NCBI GenBank assembly: GCA_900542165.1
Contig: UQMM01000009.1
Span: 1-64,000, forward strand
Length of the DNA stretch: 64,000 nt
Reading direction: 5' to 3'
Origin: an uncultured Collinsella sp.
GTDB lineage: Bacteria > Actinomycetota > Coriobacteriia > Coriobacteriales > Coriobacteriaceae
Part shown: positions 18,524 through 27,378 of the stretch, in pieces
Layout of the letters: the number at the start of each line of letters is the position of its first letter
Position numbering within the stretch: position 1 is the first letter of the stretch
Position numbers and translations under genes: made by a program
Notes under the pieces: generated by a model
Database searches by the model: none
Told to the model about the DNA's origin: nothing
The model's input: the letters and a program-made list of their open reading frames with translations, nothing else

Positions 18524-19798
18524 TTAAATACGCTGTTTGGGCTCGGTGACGATGGCTCGAACGATGCGGGGACGATCGGTGAGGTCGTGGACGATACGCA
18601 CGTCCGAAAGGCCTGCTTGACGACAGAGCTCGGCCGCGGCGTCGAGCGCGCCCTCGTAGAGCTCGCAGGCAAACAGGCCGCCGGCACGCAGCATGTAGGG
18701 CGCCGCGTTGAGCAGGCGGCGGAAGATATCGAGACCGTCGGCACCGCCCTCGAGCGCCAGATCGGGCTCAAAGTCCTTGACCTCATGCGGCAGCGAGCGC
18801 ATGACATCGGTGGGGATGTAGGGCGGGTTGGAGACGAGTACGTCAAAGGTGCCCCACTCTTCGCGGGAAATGGAGCTCACCAGGTTTGTGAGGCTGAAGG
18901 CGACCTCGTCGGACGTGAGGCCAAGCGCATCGCGGTTTTTGGTAGCAAGGTCGATGGCGCGCGGCTCGATATCGGTAGCAGTGCAGGTAACGTGCCCGCG
19001 GCGCTCCCAGGCAAGGGAGAGCGAAATGCAGCCCGTGCCGCAGCCGACCTCGAGAACGCGGGCAGTGCGGGGCTCGGCTGGGGCAGATACGTTGGCCTCG
19101 GCGGCATCTTGCGCGGGAGTCGCCTGTTGGTCGTTGTCCTCAATGGCGATGCCGTATTCGTCGAGCTCGGGCTCGGGGGTTTCCATGGCCTCTGCTTCTG
19201 CCGCTTCGGCTTCTGCTGCCTGCGCGGCGGCTTCCTCGGCCTCGCGGTCGGCCAGTTCCTCGGCATAGGCGCGGCTACCGAGCACGTCGCTACCCAGCGC
19301 AGCCTCATCGGCGGCCGTCAGGTTGGCGGCACGGCGCTCGGCGGCCGCGCGTTCGTCAGCCAGCGCCGCCTCGGCTTTGCGGGCCTGCTCAACCTCATCG
19401 TTCCAAGGCAGCTCCACGCGCTGGCGGGCAGCGGCCTCGGGGCTCAGCACCTCGGCATCCAGATAGTTCAGAACTTCTTCGACGAGTATCTCGGTCTCGG
19501 GGCGCGGGATGAGCACACCGGGGGCGCACGCGACGTCGATCATGCGAAACTGCGTGCTACCGGTGATGTACTGCAGCGGCTCGCCCTTCGCGCGACGGAC
19601 GACCGCCGCGTGCATGGTCTCGAGCTGCGCTGCGTCGAGCGTCTCGTCCATGCGCATATATAAGTCGATACGCGCCAGACCCGTAGCTGCGCACAGCAGC
19701 CACTCGGCAGAAAGACGGGGGTGCTCCTCGCCGCGCTCGGCCAGGTACTCCTTGGTCCACTCGAGACAACGCTTGATGGTCCAAATCTCGTTTGCCAT
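18524..19798 (-). CDS. prmC: Peptide chain release factor N5-glutamine methyltransferase with a long acidic insertion
   Basis: It methylates the glutamine of the GGQ motif in release factors RF1 and RF2. The N-terminal helical domain (residues 1-75) and hinge with YITGSTQF and VLIPRPETE (about 77-103) are followed by about 130 residues of Ala/Glu-rich low complexity (about 112-243). The SAM-binding motif VLEVGCGTGCISL (about 248) and catalytic SNPPYIP come after it. Family members are about 280 residues; this one is 424 because of the insertion. I chose ATG 19798, with GAGGGGAGGG upstream. Its substrate gene prfA lies upstream on the same strand, but 600 bases apart and with a separate promoter. 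Confidence 0.9.
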   Translation of the reverse strand: MANEIWTIKRCLEWTKEYLAERGEEHPRLSAEWLLCAATGLARIDLYMRMDETLDAAQLETMHAAVVRRAKGEPLQYITGSTQFRMIDVACAPGVLIPRPETEILVEEVLNYLDAEVLSPEAAARQRVELPWNDEVEQARKAEAALADERAAAERRAANLTAADEAALGSDVLGSRAYAEELADREAEEAAAQAAEAEAAEAEAMETPEPELDEYGIAIEDNDQQATPAQDAAEANVSAPAEPRTARVLEVGCGTGCISLSLAWERRGHVTCTATDIEPRAIDLATKNRDALGLTSDEVAFSLTNLVSSISREEWGTFDVLVSNPPYIPTDVMRSLPHEVKDFEPDLALEGGADGLDIFRRLLNAAPYMLRAGGLFACELYEGALDAAAELCRQAGLSDVRIVHDLTDRPRIVRAIVTEPKQRI

Positions 19799-19846
19799 GG
19801 GGCCCTCCCCTCTTAAGCGCCGGGCGGCGCGCGAATGTCGGAGCAG

Positions 19847-19873
19847 ATTGTACGCGAGGCCAGCGCTTGGCAA
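19847..19873 (-). promoter_or_regulatory. Probable prmC promoter
   Basis: Minus strand TTGCCA (19868-19873), a 15-base spacer, TACAAT (19847-19852), about 50 bases before the prmC start. The spacing is one or two bases short of ideal. Confidence 0.45.
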
Positions 19874-20230
19874 GGGACGATTAAAGGCAATTATCGAGAA
19901 TCAGCCCAGATTTTTGTACCGGGCTTGCTCAAAGTGTTCATTCGCCGACGTCCAGATTTGCATTCGTCAAGCTTTTGGCAAGGTTGCCCAAAAACTGACC
20001 AATATCTAACCAAGAACATGCCAAATCACTTGACGCGCGACTCATCAAAAAATGCACTGCGACTTCTTGGACGATTTTTTGAGCAATATTTTCAATAGCA
20101 GATGAATGCTATTAATTACTTTGAGCAGGTAGACAGCTCAAATGCCATCACAACTGATTGAATAACATCTCAAAGCAATGTGCCCAACCTAGTCATTTAA
20201 GAACGTCCCCAATGACTACATCTAAGGCGC
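19874..20230. other. AT-richer spacer between prfA and prmC
   Basis: This stretch is visibly richer in A and T than its surroundings. An 87-codon plus-strand frame (19835-20098) crosses it but shows no ribosome site and no recognisable sequence. It could be a decayed gene or foreign DNA; I see nothing that decides. Confidence 0.35.
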
Positions 20231-20394
20231 TGCAGGTTGAGCATAAGTCAGCGAAAACGCCCCTAAGCGAGCAAGGTGACGTGAAAGAGGAGGGAAGCGT
20301 ACTTTGGGTACGCGACCGACGATTGAACGTCAGATTGCCGCTTAGGGGCGTTTGCAGCGTCGAGCCGTTACGGCGTTTGGTAAAACGCCGTAAC
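20231..20394. repeat. Family A structured element, copy A2, abutting the prfA stop
   Basis: Outer helix CCCCTAAGCG with CGCTTAGGGG, middle helix GTGACGT with ACGTCAG, inner hairpin GCGTAC with GTACGC, then linker GCAGCGTCGAGC and the terminal hairpin GTTACGGCGTTT-GGTA-AAACGCCGTAAC (20367-20394). The last base touches the prfA stop codon at 20395-20397. Compared with copies A1 and A4 the stem bases change in pairs. Confidence 0.8.
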
Positions 20395-21462
20395 TTAAAC
20401 AGCCTGTGCCAGCTTCTCGGCTCGCTCGGCGGCGGCGAGTGCCTCGATGACGGTGCCGAGCTGATCGCCCAGAAGGACGCCGTTGTAGGTGGAGTTGAAA
20501 CCGATGCGGTGATCGGTCACGCGGTCCTGGGGCTGGTTGTAGGTACGGATCTTCTCGGAACGGTTGCCGTGGCCGATCTGGCTCTGGCGCTCGGCACCGA
20601 GCTCAGCCTGCTGCTTCTCGAGCTCCATCTCGTACAGACGGGCGCGCAGCATCTGCATGCAGACTTCGCGGTTCTGAATCTGGGAGCGCTGTTCCTGCGA
20701 CTGCACCACGGTGTTGGTGGGCAAGTGGGTGATGCGCACGGCGGAGTAGGTAGTGTTAACGCACTGACCGCCAGGGCCGGAGGCGCAGTAGGTGTCGATG
20801 CGCAGGTCGGACTGGTTGATCTGGACGTCGATTTCCTCGGCCTCGGGAAGCACGGCTACGGTAGCCGTGGAGGTCTGAATGCGGCCCTGGGACTCGGTCT
20901 TGGGGACGCGCTGGACGCGGTGCACGCCGGACTCGAACTTCATGACGGAGTAAACGCGGTCGCCCTCGACCTTGAACTCAATGGACTTAAAGCCGCCGGC
21001 CTCGCTGGGGCTGGAATCGAGCACGGTGGTCTTCCAGCCGCGCGACTCGCAAAAGCGCTGATACATCTTGTACAGGTCGCCGGCGAAGATGGCCGCCTCG
21101 TCGCCACCGGCGGCGGAGCGAATCTCGACGATGGTGTTCTTGTCGTCGTTGGGGTCGCTCGGAATGAGCATGTACTTGATGTCTTCCTCGAGCTGGGGGA
21201 GCTTGGCCTCGTTTTCGGAGATGTCCATCTGGAGCATCTCCTTCTCATCGGCATCGGTGGTATCGTGCAGCATTTCCTTGGCAGCCTCGATGTCATCGAG
21301 CGCGCCGATGTACTCGCGCGAGGCGGCAATGAGGTCGGACTGGTGCGCGTACTCCTTGTTGAGACGCGTGAACTCCTTGATATCGGAGGCGACGGCCGGG
21401 TCAGAAAGCTTCTTCTCGAGCTCCTCGTAGGCCTTGATGATCTTTTCGAGCTTGTCGCGCAT
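20395..21462 (-). CDS. prfA: Peptide chain release factor 1
   Basis: It recognises UAA and UAG stop codons and triggers peptide release. The 355-residue protein has the GGQ tripeptide in ASGPGGQCVNTT (near residue 226), the codon-reading loop region around REVCMQMLRARL, and the RIGFNSTYNG end. The start ATG at 21462 has AAAGGAG. Its modifying enzyme PrmC is the next minus-strand gene downstream. Confidence 0.97.
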   Translation of the reverse strand: MRDKLEKIIKAYEELEKKLSDPAVASDIKEFTRLNKEYAHQSDLIAASREYIGALDDIEAAKEMLHDTTDADEKEMLQMDISENEAKLPQLEEDIKYMLIPSDPNDDKNTIVEIRSAAGGDEAAIFAGDLYKMYQRFCESRGWKTTVLDSSPSEAGGFKSIEFKVEGDRVYSVMKFESGVHRVQRVPKTESQGRIQTSTATVAVLPEAEEIDVQINQSDLRIDTYCASGPGGQCVNTTYSAVRITHLPTNTVVQSQEQRSQIQNREVCMQMLRARLYEMELEKQQAELGAERQSQIGHGNRSEKIRTYNQPQDRVTDHRIGFNSTYNGVLLGDQLGTVIEALAAAERAEKLAQAV

Positions 21463-21711
21463 GGCGGGACTCCTTTATATGCGTGAAGGTGAAAATCGGC
21501 AGAGTTGATGGGGCGCGCGGCGCCACTGCGGGGGTAAGCCCGGCTAGAACATGTCGATCTTCAGATACATGCGCATCCCTTCGCGTATGGGGTACATAGT
21601 TGCGGTCTAACCCATACATGATAGCGTGCGCAGGCAAACCTGCATATAACCCGCACGGAATGATTGGTGCAAACAAACCTGACTCCATTGCACCAAGGAC
21701 TTGCTTTTTGG

Positions 21712-23127
21712 CTAGAGCGTTTGGAGTAGAGCGACGAGGAAGCGGATGCCCTGGAAGTAGGCGCGGCGGGTGATGCGCTCGTTGGTGCCGTGGACGCCGC
21801 GATCACACTCGTCGTCATCAACCACAAAGGCCGAGAAGCGAATGCACTCAGGGCAAATGTGCTGGTAGTTGGCAGCGTCGGTCGCACCGATCACGGTCGA
21901 GGGCACAATTGCCACTGGCTCGAATGATCCGTTTTCCTCCGTCCCCTTTGGATCACGGAAATAGCGGGCGGCGATGGGGCGAACCGCCCTGAGTCCCGGT
22001 CCGCCGATGCGCGGAGACGGCGAGGGTTCGGAGCTGCCAGGACCGAGCTCGACCTCGACACGGTCGGCGAGCCCCGCCTCGGCAACGGCGACGCGGCAGC
22101 GGGCCACAACGTCGGCCACGCTCGTGCCCTCGAGCATGCGGAAGTTAATGTTGGCCCACATATCCTGCGGCATTACGTTGGCGCCGGTGCTGCCACCCTC
22201 GATCTGCGTGGGCGCGCAGGTGGTCGTCACCAGCGGATAGAGCTTCTTGCTGGCGAGGCACTCGCGGACAATGGCATCCCCGTTGGCGGCAATTTCATCG
22301 GCCGTGTAGAGCCCCAACTCGACGAGTTGGGCGGCAAGCAAGTCGGTCACGCGCGTCGGCCACTCGATATCGCAGATTGCGGTGATGGCACGGCTCAGCA
22401 CCTCGAGCGATGTGCCGCCGTAGGGGTTGGACGAATGCCCGCCCTCACTCTTCGTCTTGAGCACAATATCGGCATAGCCCTTCTCGGCAAGATCGGCATG
22501 CATAAGCCAACCCTCGCCTGCGCCGTACTCGGCAGCCTCAACGATACGATAGTCACCCTCGTCGATCAGGTACTCAAGCTCAACGCCGCGCTCCTCGAGC
22601 ACGCGGCCAATGGCACCCGCGCCGCACTGCGTGGTCTCCTCATCCTGGCCAAAGGCCAGCAGCAGGGTTCGTTCGTGTTGCCAGCCGTGCGCCAGCGCAT
22701 ACTCAACGGCCTCCAGGATGCCTGCGACCTGGTCTTTCATATCGATGGCGCCGCGACCCCAAATATAGGTGTCGTCCACGTGCCCGCTAAAGGGATTGTG
22801 CGTCCAGTCTGTCTCGGTGCCCGGCACCACGGGAACCACGTCCATGTGGCCCATGAGCATGACCGGCTTGAGGGCGGGGTCGATGCCGGCAAGCGTCACG
22901 AGCAGCGAATGGTCGATGAGCTCGACCTCGCCCGCCGCAAACACGCGCGGCCAGGCCTGCTGCATATAGGCGCGCAGGTCGGCAAACGCCTGCCAGTCCA
23001 CCGTCTGGGCATCCATGCTCGAAATCGTCGGAAACGACAGCACGCGGCCCAGGCGCTCGCACGCGCCGACCTCGTCGATATCGGCAAAATCATCCTCGTG
23101 CGCAAAGAAGCGCCAAACCTCGGCCAT
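21712..23127 (-). CDS. M20-family peptidase (carboxypeptidase / N-acyl amino acid hydrolase type)
   Basis: A zinc hydrolase that removes a C-terminal amino acid or an acyl group. The 471-residue protein has MLMGHMDVVPV (metal His, catalytic Asp), WGRGAIDMKD (bridging Asp), GQDEETTQCGA (Glu pair), and the late TDAANYQH (metal His). It resembles the PM20D1/CPS1 branch. It is the last gene of the amino-acid importer operon, 72 bases after the ATPase stop, suggesting it processes what is imported. Residues 391-402 (FRDPKGTEENGSFE region) are encoded by a short repeat also found in an intergenic region at 31873. I chose ATG 23127 with GAAAGGATG upstream. Confidence 0.87.
   Translation of the reverse strand: MAEVWRFFAHEDDFADIDEVGACERLGRVLSFPTISSMDAQTVDWQAFADLRAYMQQAWPRVFAAGEVELIDHSLLVTLAGIDPALKPVMLMGHMDVVPVVPGTETDWTHNPFSGHVDDTYIWGRGAIDMKDQVAGILEAVEYALAHGWQHERTLLLAFGQDEETTQCGAGAIGRVLEERGVELEYLIDEGDYRIVEAAEYGAGEGWLMHADLAEKGYADIVLKTKSEGGHSSNPYGGTSLEVLSRAITAICDIEWPTRVTDLLAAQLVELGLYTADEIAANGDAIVRECLASKKLYPLVTTTCAPTQIEGGSTGANVMPQDMWANINFRMLEGTSVADVVARCRVAVAEAGLADRVEVELGPGSSEPSPSPRIGGPGLRAVRPIAARYFRDPKGTEENGSFEPVAIVPSTVIGATDAANYQHICPECIRFSAFVVDDDECDRGVHGTNERITRRAYFQGIRFLVALLQTL
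21923..21956. repeat. Family F short repeat inside the M20 peptidase gene
   Basis: 34 bases beginning AATGATCCGTTTTCCTCCGT and ending GGATCAC, 30/34 identical to 31873-31906 in a gene-free region. The ends TGATCC and GGATCA form a short inverted repeat. In this copy it is translated as part of the peptidase. Confidence 0.6.
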
Positions 23128-23199
23128 GACATCCTTTCGATTGTGATGACGAGGGCCGCCCCACCGGAGCGGCCCTGCCACGTAAGCGTTTGCGGTCGG

Positions 23200-23985
23200 C
23201 TATTTGTCCTCGAGATAACGCGAGAGGAACTCGCGGGTACGCTGGTGCTTGGGGTTGCCAAAGAGCTCCGCCGGCGCGGCGTCCTCGAGGACCACGCCCT
23301 TGTCCATAAAGACCACGCGGTCGGACACCGTGCGGGCAAAGGCCATCTCGTGCGTGACGACGACCATGGTCATGCCGTCGGCAGCGAGCTTGCGCATGAC
23401 CTCGAGCACCTCTCCCACGATCTCGGGGTCGAGTGCGGAGGTCGGCTCGTCGAACAGCATGATCTGCGGATTCATGCATAGGGCACGAGCGATGGCAACG
23501 CGCTGCTTTTGGCCGCCGGACAGGCGACCCACGGCGGCGTGCGCGAACTTCTCGAGCCCCACGCTCGTCAGATGCTCCATCGCGACCTTCTCGGCCTCGA
23601 CCTTGCTCATCTTTTTGAGCGTGACGGGCGCGAGCGTGCAGTTGTCGAGCACATCCATGTTGTTGAACAGGTTAAAGCCCTGGAACACCATGCCGATGTC
23701 CTCGCGCAGCTTGTTGATGTTGCAGCGCTCGGCCGTGAGGTCCTGGCCGTGGAACCAGATGTGGCCCGCGTCCGGGGTCTCGAGCAGATTGAGGCAGCGC
23801 AGGAAGGTCGACTTGCCCGAACCCGAGGCGCCGATGATGGTGACGACCTCGCCGGGATTGACGGACAGGTCGATGCCCTTGAGTACCTCGAGCGAGCCGA
23901 AGCTCTTGCGCAGGCCCTCGACGCGGATGAGCGGCTCATTGGTCTGTGCGGCGGCCGCAACGCCGGTAATGGCGGTATCTGCCAT
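23200..23985 (-). CDS. Polar amino-acid ABC importer, ATP-binding protein
   Basis: The ATPase subunit of a PAAT-family importer (GlnQ/HisP type). The 261-residue protein has Walker [10 protein letters not shown] (about 50-58), Q-loop VFQGFNLF, signature LSGGQKQR and Walker [14 protein letters not shown] with switch His in VTHEM. The first 15 residues are an Ala/Thr-rich head before the domain. Start ATG 23985 has GAGGAG. The gene follows its permease by 22 bases. Confidence 0.93.
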   Translation of the reverse strand: MADTAITGVAAAAQTNEPLIRVEGLRKSFGSLEVLKGIDLSVNPGEVVTIIGASGSGKSTFLRCLNLLETPDAGHIWFHGQDLTAERCNINKLREDIGMVFQGFNLFNNMDVLDNCTLAPVTLKKMSKVEAEKVAMEHLTSVGLEKFAHAAVGRLSGGQKQRVAIARALCMNPQIMLFDEPTSALDPEIVGEVLEVMRKLAADGMTMVVVTHEMAFARTVSDRVVFMDKGVVLEDAAPAELFGNPKHQRTREFLSRYLEDK

Positions 23986-24007
23986 GATGATTCTCCTCGT
24001 CTTGAGC

Positions 24008-25156
24008 CTAGTTGGAGCTGGGCAGCGTGACCGGAGCCTCGGCGCCGAGCTTTTTGCCAAAGGCCTCGAGCAGGCGGCTCGCCACAAGCGTCAGGATCAG
24101 GTAGACCACGAGCGCCACGCAGTAGACTTCCATCTGGCGGTAGTACACGCCGGCGACGGTGGTGGTGGCGTACATGAGGTCGAACACGCCGATAACCGAG
24201 AGCACCGACGAATCCTTGATGTTGATGATGAGCTCGTTGGTGAGCGCCGGGATCGCGTTTTTAATGCCCTGGGGGAACACGACTTTGCGCATGGCTTGCC
24301 ACTGCGACAGGCCCAGCGAGCGTGCTGCCTCGGCCTGGCCGGGATCGATGGACTCGATGCCGCCGCGCAGGACCTCCATCATGTAGGCGGTGGAGTTGAG
24401 CGAGATGGTGACGAGGCCGGCGGTGAAGGTGCTCCAAATCTGGTTGGCCTGAGCGGTCTCGAAGCCCATGCCGCGCAAAACGGTGAAGCCCGCGTAATAG
24501 ATGAGCAGACCCTGGACCATCATGGGCGTGCCGCGCACGATGGTAGAGTAGACGGTCGCAAAGCCGCGGCCGATACTCTTAAAGAAGCGCACCAGATCGT
24601 TATCCACGCGGTCGAACGTCTGAATACGCAGGAACACGAAGAGCAGCGCCAGGAAGAATGCGATGACGGTACCGAAGGTGGCAAGCGCGATGGTGATCTC
24701 GATACCGCGAATAAAGAAGTCCCCGCTCTTGTAGGTCATGTAGACCAGGCTCGACAAAAAGTCGCTGGGGTTGGAATCCGAGACAATGCTCACCTGCACC
24801 AGGTCGATAAACGACATGACGCAGCGGTCCACGAAAAAGATCGCCGCGATGGCGACCACGACGTAGCTGCCTAAGCGTGCGCCACGACGGAAACGCTCGG
24901 ATGCGAACGGCGACTTTTCGCGATAGTCACTCCAGTGCATGAGCTTGGTGACCAGCGCCGCCGTCGACACGACGAGCCAGGCCCACAGGATCGCCCAAAG
25001 GCAATCTTGGAACACGCCCGTGGGGGCCAAGAAGCTCAGCGGCGTGGGGTTGCGCTGGCTAAACGCCAGGCCGAGCGCCGCGATAACGCTCGTGCCTAGG
25101 TATACATAACGGTGGTCGGCCTTGATAAAGGAGGCCAGGCGATTGATGGTTTTCAT
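24008..25156 (-). CDS. Polar amino-acid ABC importer, permease
   Basis: The inner-membrane subunit. The 382-residue protein has a permease core (residues about 160-370) with the HisMQ helices and the EAA loop [20 protein letters not shown], which couples to the ATPase. The N-terminal 150 residues add extra membrane helices (about 15-60 and 85-115) not found in the usual 220-residue permeases. The same polypeptide probably forms a homodimer, since no second permease gene is present. Confidence 0.92.
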   Translation of the reverse strand: MKTINRLASFIKADHRYVYLGTSVIAALGLAFSQRNPTPLSFLAPTGVFQDCLWAILWAWLVVSTAALVTKLMHWSDYREKSPFASERFRRGARLGSYVVVAIAAIFFVDRCVMSFIDLVQVSIVSDSNPSDFLSSLVYMTYKSGDFFIRGIEITIALATFGTVIAFFLALLFVFLRIQTFDRVDNDLVRFFKSIGRGFATVYSTIVRGTPMMVQGLLIYYAGFTVLRGMGFETAQANQIWSTFTAGLVTISLNSTAYMMEVLRGGIESIDPGQAEAARSLGLSQWQAMRKVVFPQGIKNAIPALTNELIINIKDSSVLSVIGVFDLMYATTTVAGVYYRQMEVYCVALVVYLILTLVASRLLEAFGKKLGAEAPVTLPSSN

Positions 25157-25165
25157 GCTGCCTCC

Positions 25166-26092
25166 CTATGCCGGCTGACGGTCGAGGCACGCGTCCCACA
25201 TTTGGTCGCGCTCCTCTTGGCTAATGCCCTTGAGTGTCTTGTCGATGAGCTTAAGGAGTTTGTCCGAACCCTTGCGGCAGCCGACGTTTGCCGCGACCTC
25301 CTGCTTAAAGCCCTCGCCCTCGGCAAAATGAATGGGGACGATGCCCGGGTTTTGGGCCATATAGCCCTTCTCGTTCTCGGTGTTATAGGTCACGGCGTCG
25401 CACGTGCCCTGCAGCAGGTTCGAAAACACCGTGGGAACCGAATCGACCGGGTTCTTGTGGACAACGCCCGGAATCTCGTCGATGACGGTATCGAGCATGG
25501 TGTCCTTTTGGCCGAGCACCGTAGCGCCGCTAAAGTCGCTGAGCTTGGTCGCGTTTTGGTAGGGCGAGCCCTCTTTTACGAACAGGCCAAAGTAACCGAT
25601 AAAGTACGGATCGGAGAAGCCGACAGACTCCTCGCGCTCGGGCGTGGCGCTCATGCCGGCGATGATGAGGTCGATCTGGCCGTTGTTGAGCGAATCGATA
25701 AGACCCGAGAAGCTCTGCTTGACGGCAACGGGCTCGCCACCGAGGGCTTTGCAGACGATCTTGGCGATCTGCACGTCGTAGCCATCGGCATAGGCACCCT
25801 GCACGTTGTCGATGGGGATGGTGTATTCACTGGCTTCGGAAACCTGCCAGTTGTACGGGGCGTAGGCCGCCTCCATGCCGATGCGGATCTCATCCTTGCC
25901 GATCACGGAATCGGACAGGTCGTCGCGACCGCCGCCCGTCGTGGGCTGAACCACCTTGAGCGTGGACGGGCGCTGACAGCCGGCGAGCGCGCCGGCGACG
26001 ACGGAAGCGCTCGCAGCGAGAGCGCTACCCAAAAAGATGCGACGGCTGCATACCGGCTGGGTCTGCGCATCGCACTGTTGGGGAGAATGCAT
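25166..26092 (-). CDS. Polar amino-acid ABC importer, substrate-binding lipoprotein
   Basis: The extracellular solute receptor of the importer. The 308-residue protein has a signal peptide with a twin-arginine-like start (SRRIFLG) and a lipobox LAGC, so it should be lipid-anchored. The mature part is SBP family 3 (GMEAAYAPYNWQ, GYDVQIAKIVCKALG, IIAGMSATPEREESVGFSDPY). The ligand cannot be named from sequence. Start ATG 26092 has GGGAAGG upstream. It is the first gene of the operon running to the M20 peptidase. Confidence 0.92.
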   Translation of the reverse strand: MHSPQQCDAQTQPVCSRRIFLGSALAASASVVAGALAGCQRPSTLKVVQPTTGGGRDDLSDSVIGKDEIRIGMEAAYAPYNWQVSEASEYTIPIDNVQGAYADGYDVQIAKIVCKALGGEPVAVKQSFSGLIDSLNNGQIDLIIAGMSATPEREESVGFSDPYFIGYFGLFVKEGSPYQNATKLSDFSGATVLGQKDTMLDTVIDEIPGVVHKNPVDSVPTVFSNLLQGTCDAVTYNTENEKGYMAQNPGIVPIHFAEGEGFKQEVAANVGCRKGSDKLLKLIDKTLKGISQEERDQMWDACLDRQPA

Positions 26093-26208
26093 AATCTGCC
26101 TTCCCTGTTGAATCGTATGCTGACGACTTAACAGGATATACGCCAGCGACCAGCAGCGCGGCACAAGCTCGAAAAATTAATAGACACACGGTAGTCATTG
26201 GGAACGTC

Positions 26209-26370
26209 GATGTTTTGGCAATGCCAGCGAGCGCCGCCCAAAGCGAACAAGTTGGCATGAAAAAGGCAAGGCATAGACCTTCTGGTCATGCCTTGCCTTT
26301 TGAATGACAAATTGTCGCTTTGGGTGGCGCGCAGCGTCGACCGGCCCGCCGTTCGCCAGAACGGCGGAAC
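26209..26370. repeat. Family A structured element, copy A3, next to the aldose-epimerase stop
   Basis: Closest to copy A1: AACAAGTTGGCATGAAAAAGG is nearly shared, and the inner helix reads AGGCAAGGCAT with ATGCCTTGCCT where A1 has AGGCAGGGCAT with ATGCCCTGCCT, a compensating change. The terminal hairpin is CCGCCGTTC-GCCA-GAACGGCGG (26346-26367), with different stem bases but preserved pairing. It ends two bases before the stop codon of the aldose-epimerase-like gene. The gap 26093-26372 holds nothing else. Confidence 0.78.
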
Positions 26371-26372
26371 CT

Positions 26373-27266
26373 CTAGAGCAGGGTGACGCTAAAGCTACAT
26401 TTATCGGTAGCGCCGGGAGCCAAGGTGATGGTGTTGACCTTGTGCTCAAAAACATCGTCCTCGGTGTCCATGGTGGTATGACCGGTCCAGGGCTCGAGCG
26501 CCACAAACGGAGCGTCGTTGGCGGCAGACCACACGCCGATGTACTTAAAGCCCTCAAAGTCGATCTTGACGCCGTGGCCCGACTTGCGGCCGCGCAGTGT
26601 GAGCGTGGAGCCCGGAGTATCGGTGAACATGATGGCATCGTTATCGAAGCTGCGGTGCGTGATGGGCAGCACGTCCGAGTTATCGGGCGCCTTGTAGCTG
26701 CCCTCGAACGTCATAAGACCGTCGGGCGTGATGATGGGAGCCTCGTTGGTCCAAGCCTCGGTAAACGCCAACTCGTAATCCTCGAACGCCTCGTCCTCGG
26801 CACCGGGGGCGGGCACGTTAAATGCGGGGTGGCCGCCCACCGAGAACGGCAGGTCCACGTCGCCGGTGTTGGTGACGGCAAAGGTCTGCGTGAGGGTGGC
26901 GTCGCCGGTCAAGGCATAGGTCATGTTGAGCTTAAAGTGGAACGGGAACGCCTTGAGCGACTCGGGCGTATCGGTAATCTCGTACGTTACCGAGGAGCCG
27001 TCCTCCGAAACCTCGACCAGCTTGTGCTCGACAATGCGCGCGAGTCCGTGGCGCGGCATCTCGCAGGTGCCGGCCGCAGACGTTGCCGTGTTGTTGCGCA
27101 GCGAGCCCACAATAGGGAACAGGATGGGCGCGTGCTTGCCCCAAAAGGCGGGGTCGCCCTGCCACAGATACTCGTTGCCGTTGAGGGCAAGGCTCGTGAG
27201 CTGGGCGCCCATGGAATCGATGGCCGCGGTGAGGCCGCCGCGCTTGATGGTAGTGACGGTAGACAT
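26373..27266 (-). CDS. Aldose 1-epimerase family protein (LacX-like)
   Basis: A 297-residue beta-sandwich protein of the galactose mutarotase superfamily, acting on free or phosphorylated sugars in the cytoplasm. Visible features are the substrate Arg/Asn-bearing GKHAPILFPIVGSL, the MPRHGLARIVEH catalytic His region, GGHPAFNVP with the second His, and a WSAANDAPFVALEPW block with the catalytic Glu. The subfamily resembles LacX, whose exact substrate is uncertain. Start ATG 27266 follows GGAGG. Neighbours give no pathway context. Confidence 0.85.
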   Translation of the reverse strand: MSTVTTIKRGGLTAAIDSMGAQLTSLALNGNEYLWQGDPAFWGKHAPILFPIVGSLRNNTATSAAGTCEMPRHGLARIVEHKLVEVSEDGSSVTYEITDTPESLKAFPFHFKLNMTYALTGDATLTQTFAVTNTGDVDLPFSVGGHPAFNVPAPGAEDEAFEDYELAFTEAWTNEAPIITPDGLMTFEGSYKAPDNSDVLPITHRSFDNDAIMFTDTPGSTLTLRGRKSGHGVKIDFEGFKYIGVWSAANDAPFVALEPWTGHTTMDTEDDVFEHKVNTITLAPGATDKCSFSVTLL

Positions 27267-27378
27267 GCTACTTCCTCCAAAAGTAAACAATAGTGTCGAG
27301 GGCTATTGTCCCACTCTTGGCGACGGGACGGGACGGCAGGCGATTATTGAGTAGCCATAGCGGAATGAGCGGGAGCGC

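Noticed and set aside
19835..20098. An 87-codon plus-strand frame in the prfA-prmC gap
   Set aside because: No ribosome site, no recognisable sequence, and it overlaps the prmC promoter region.
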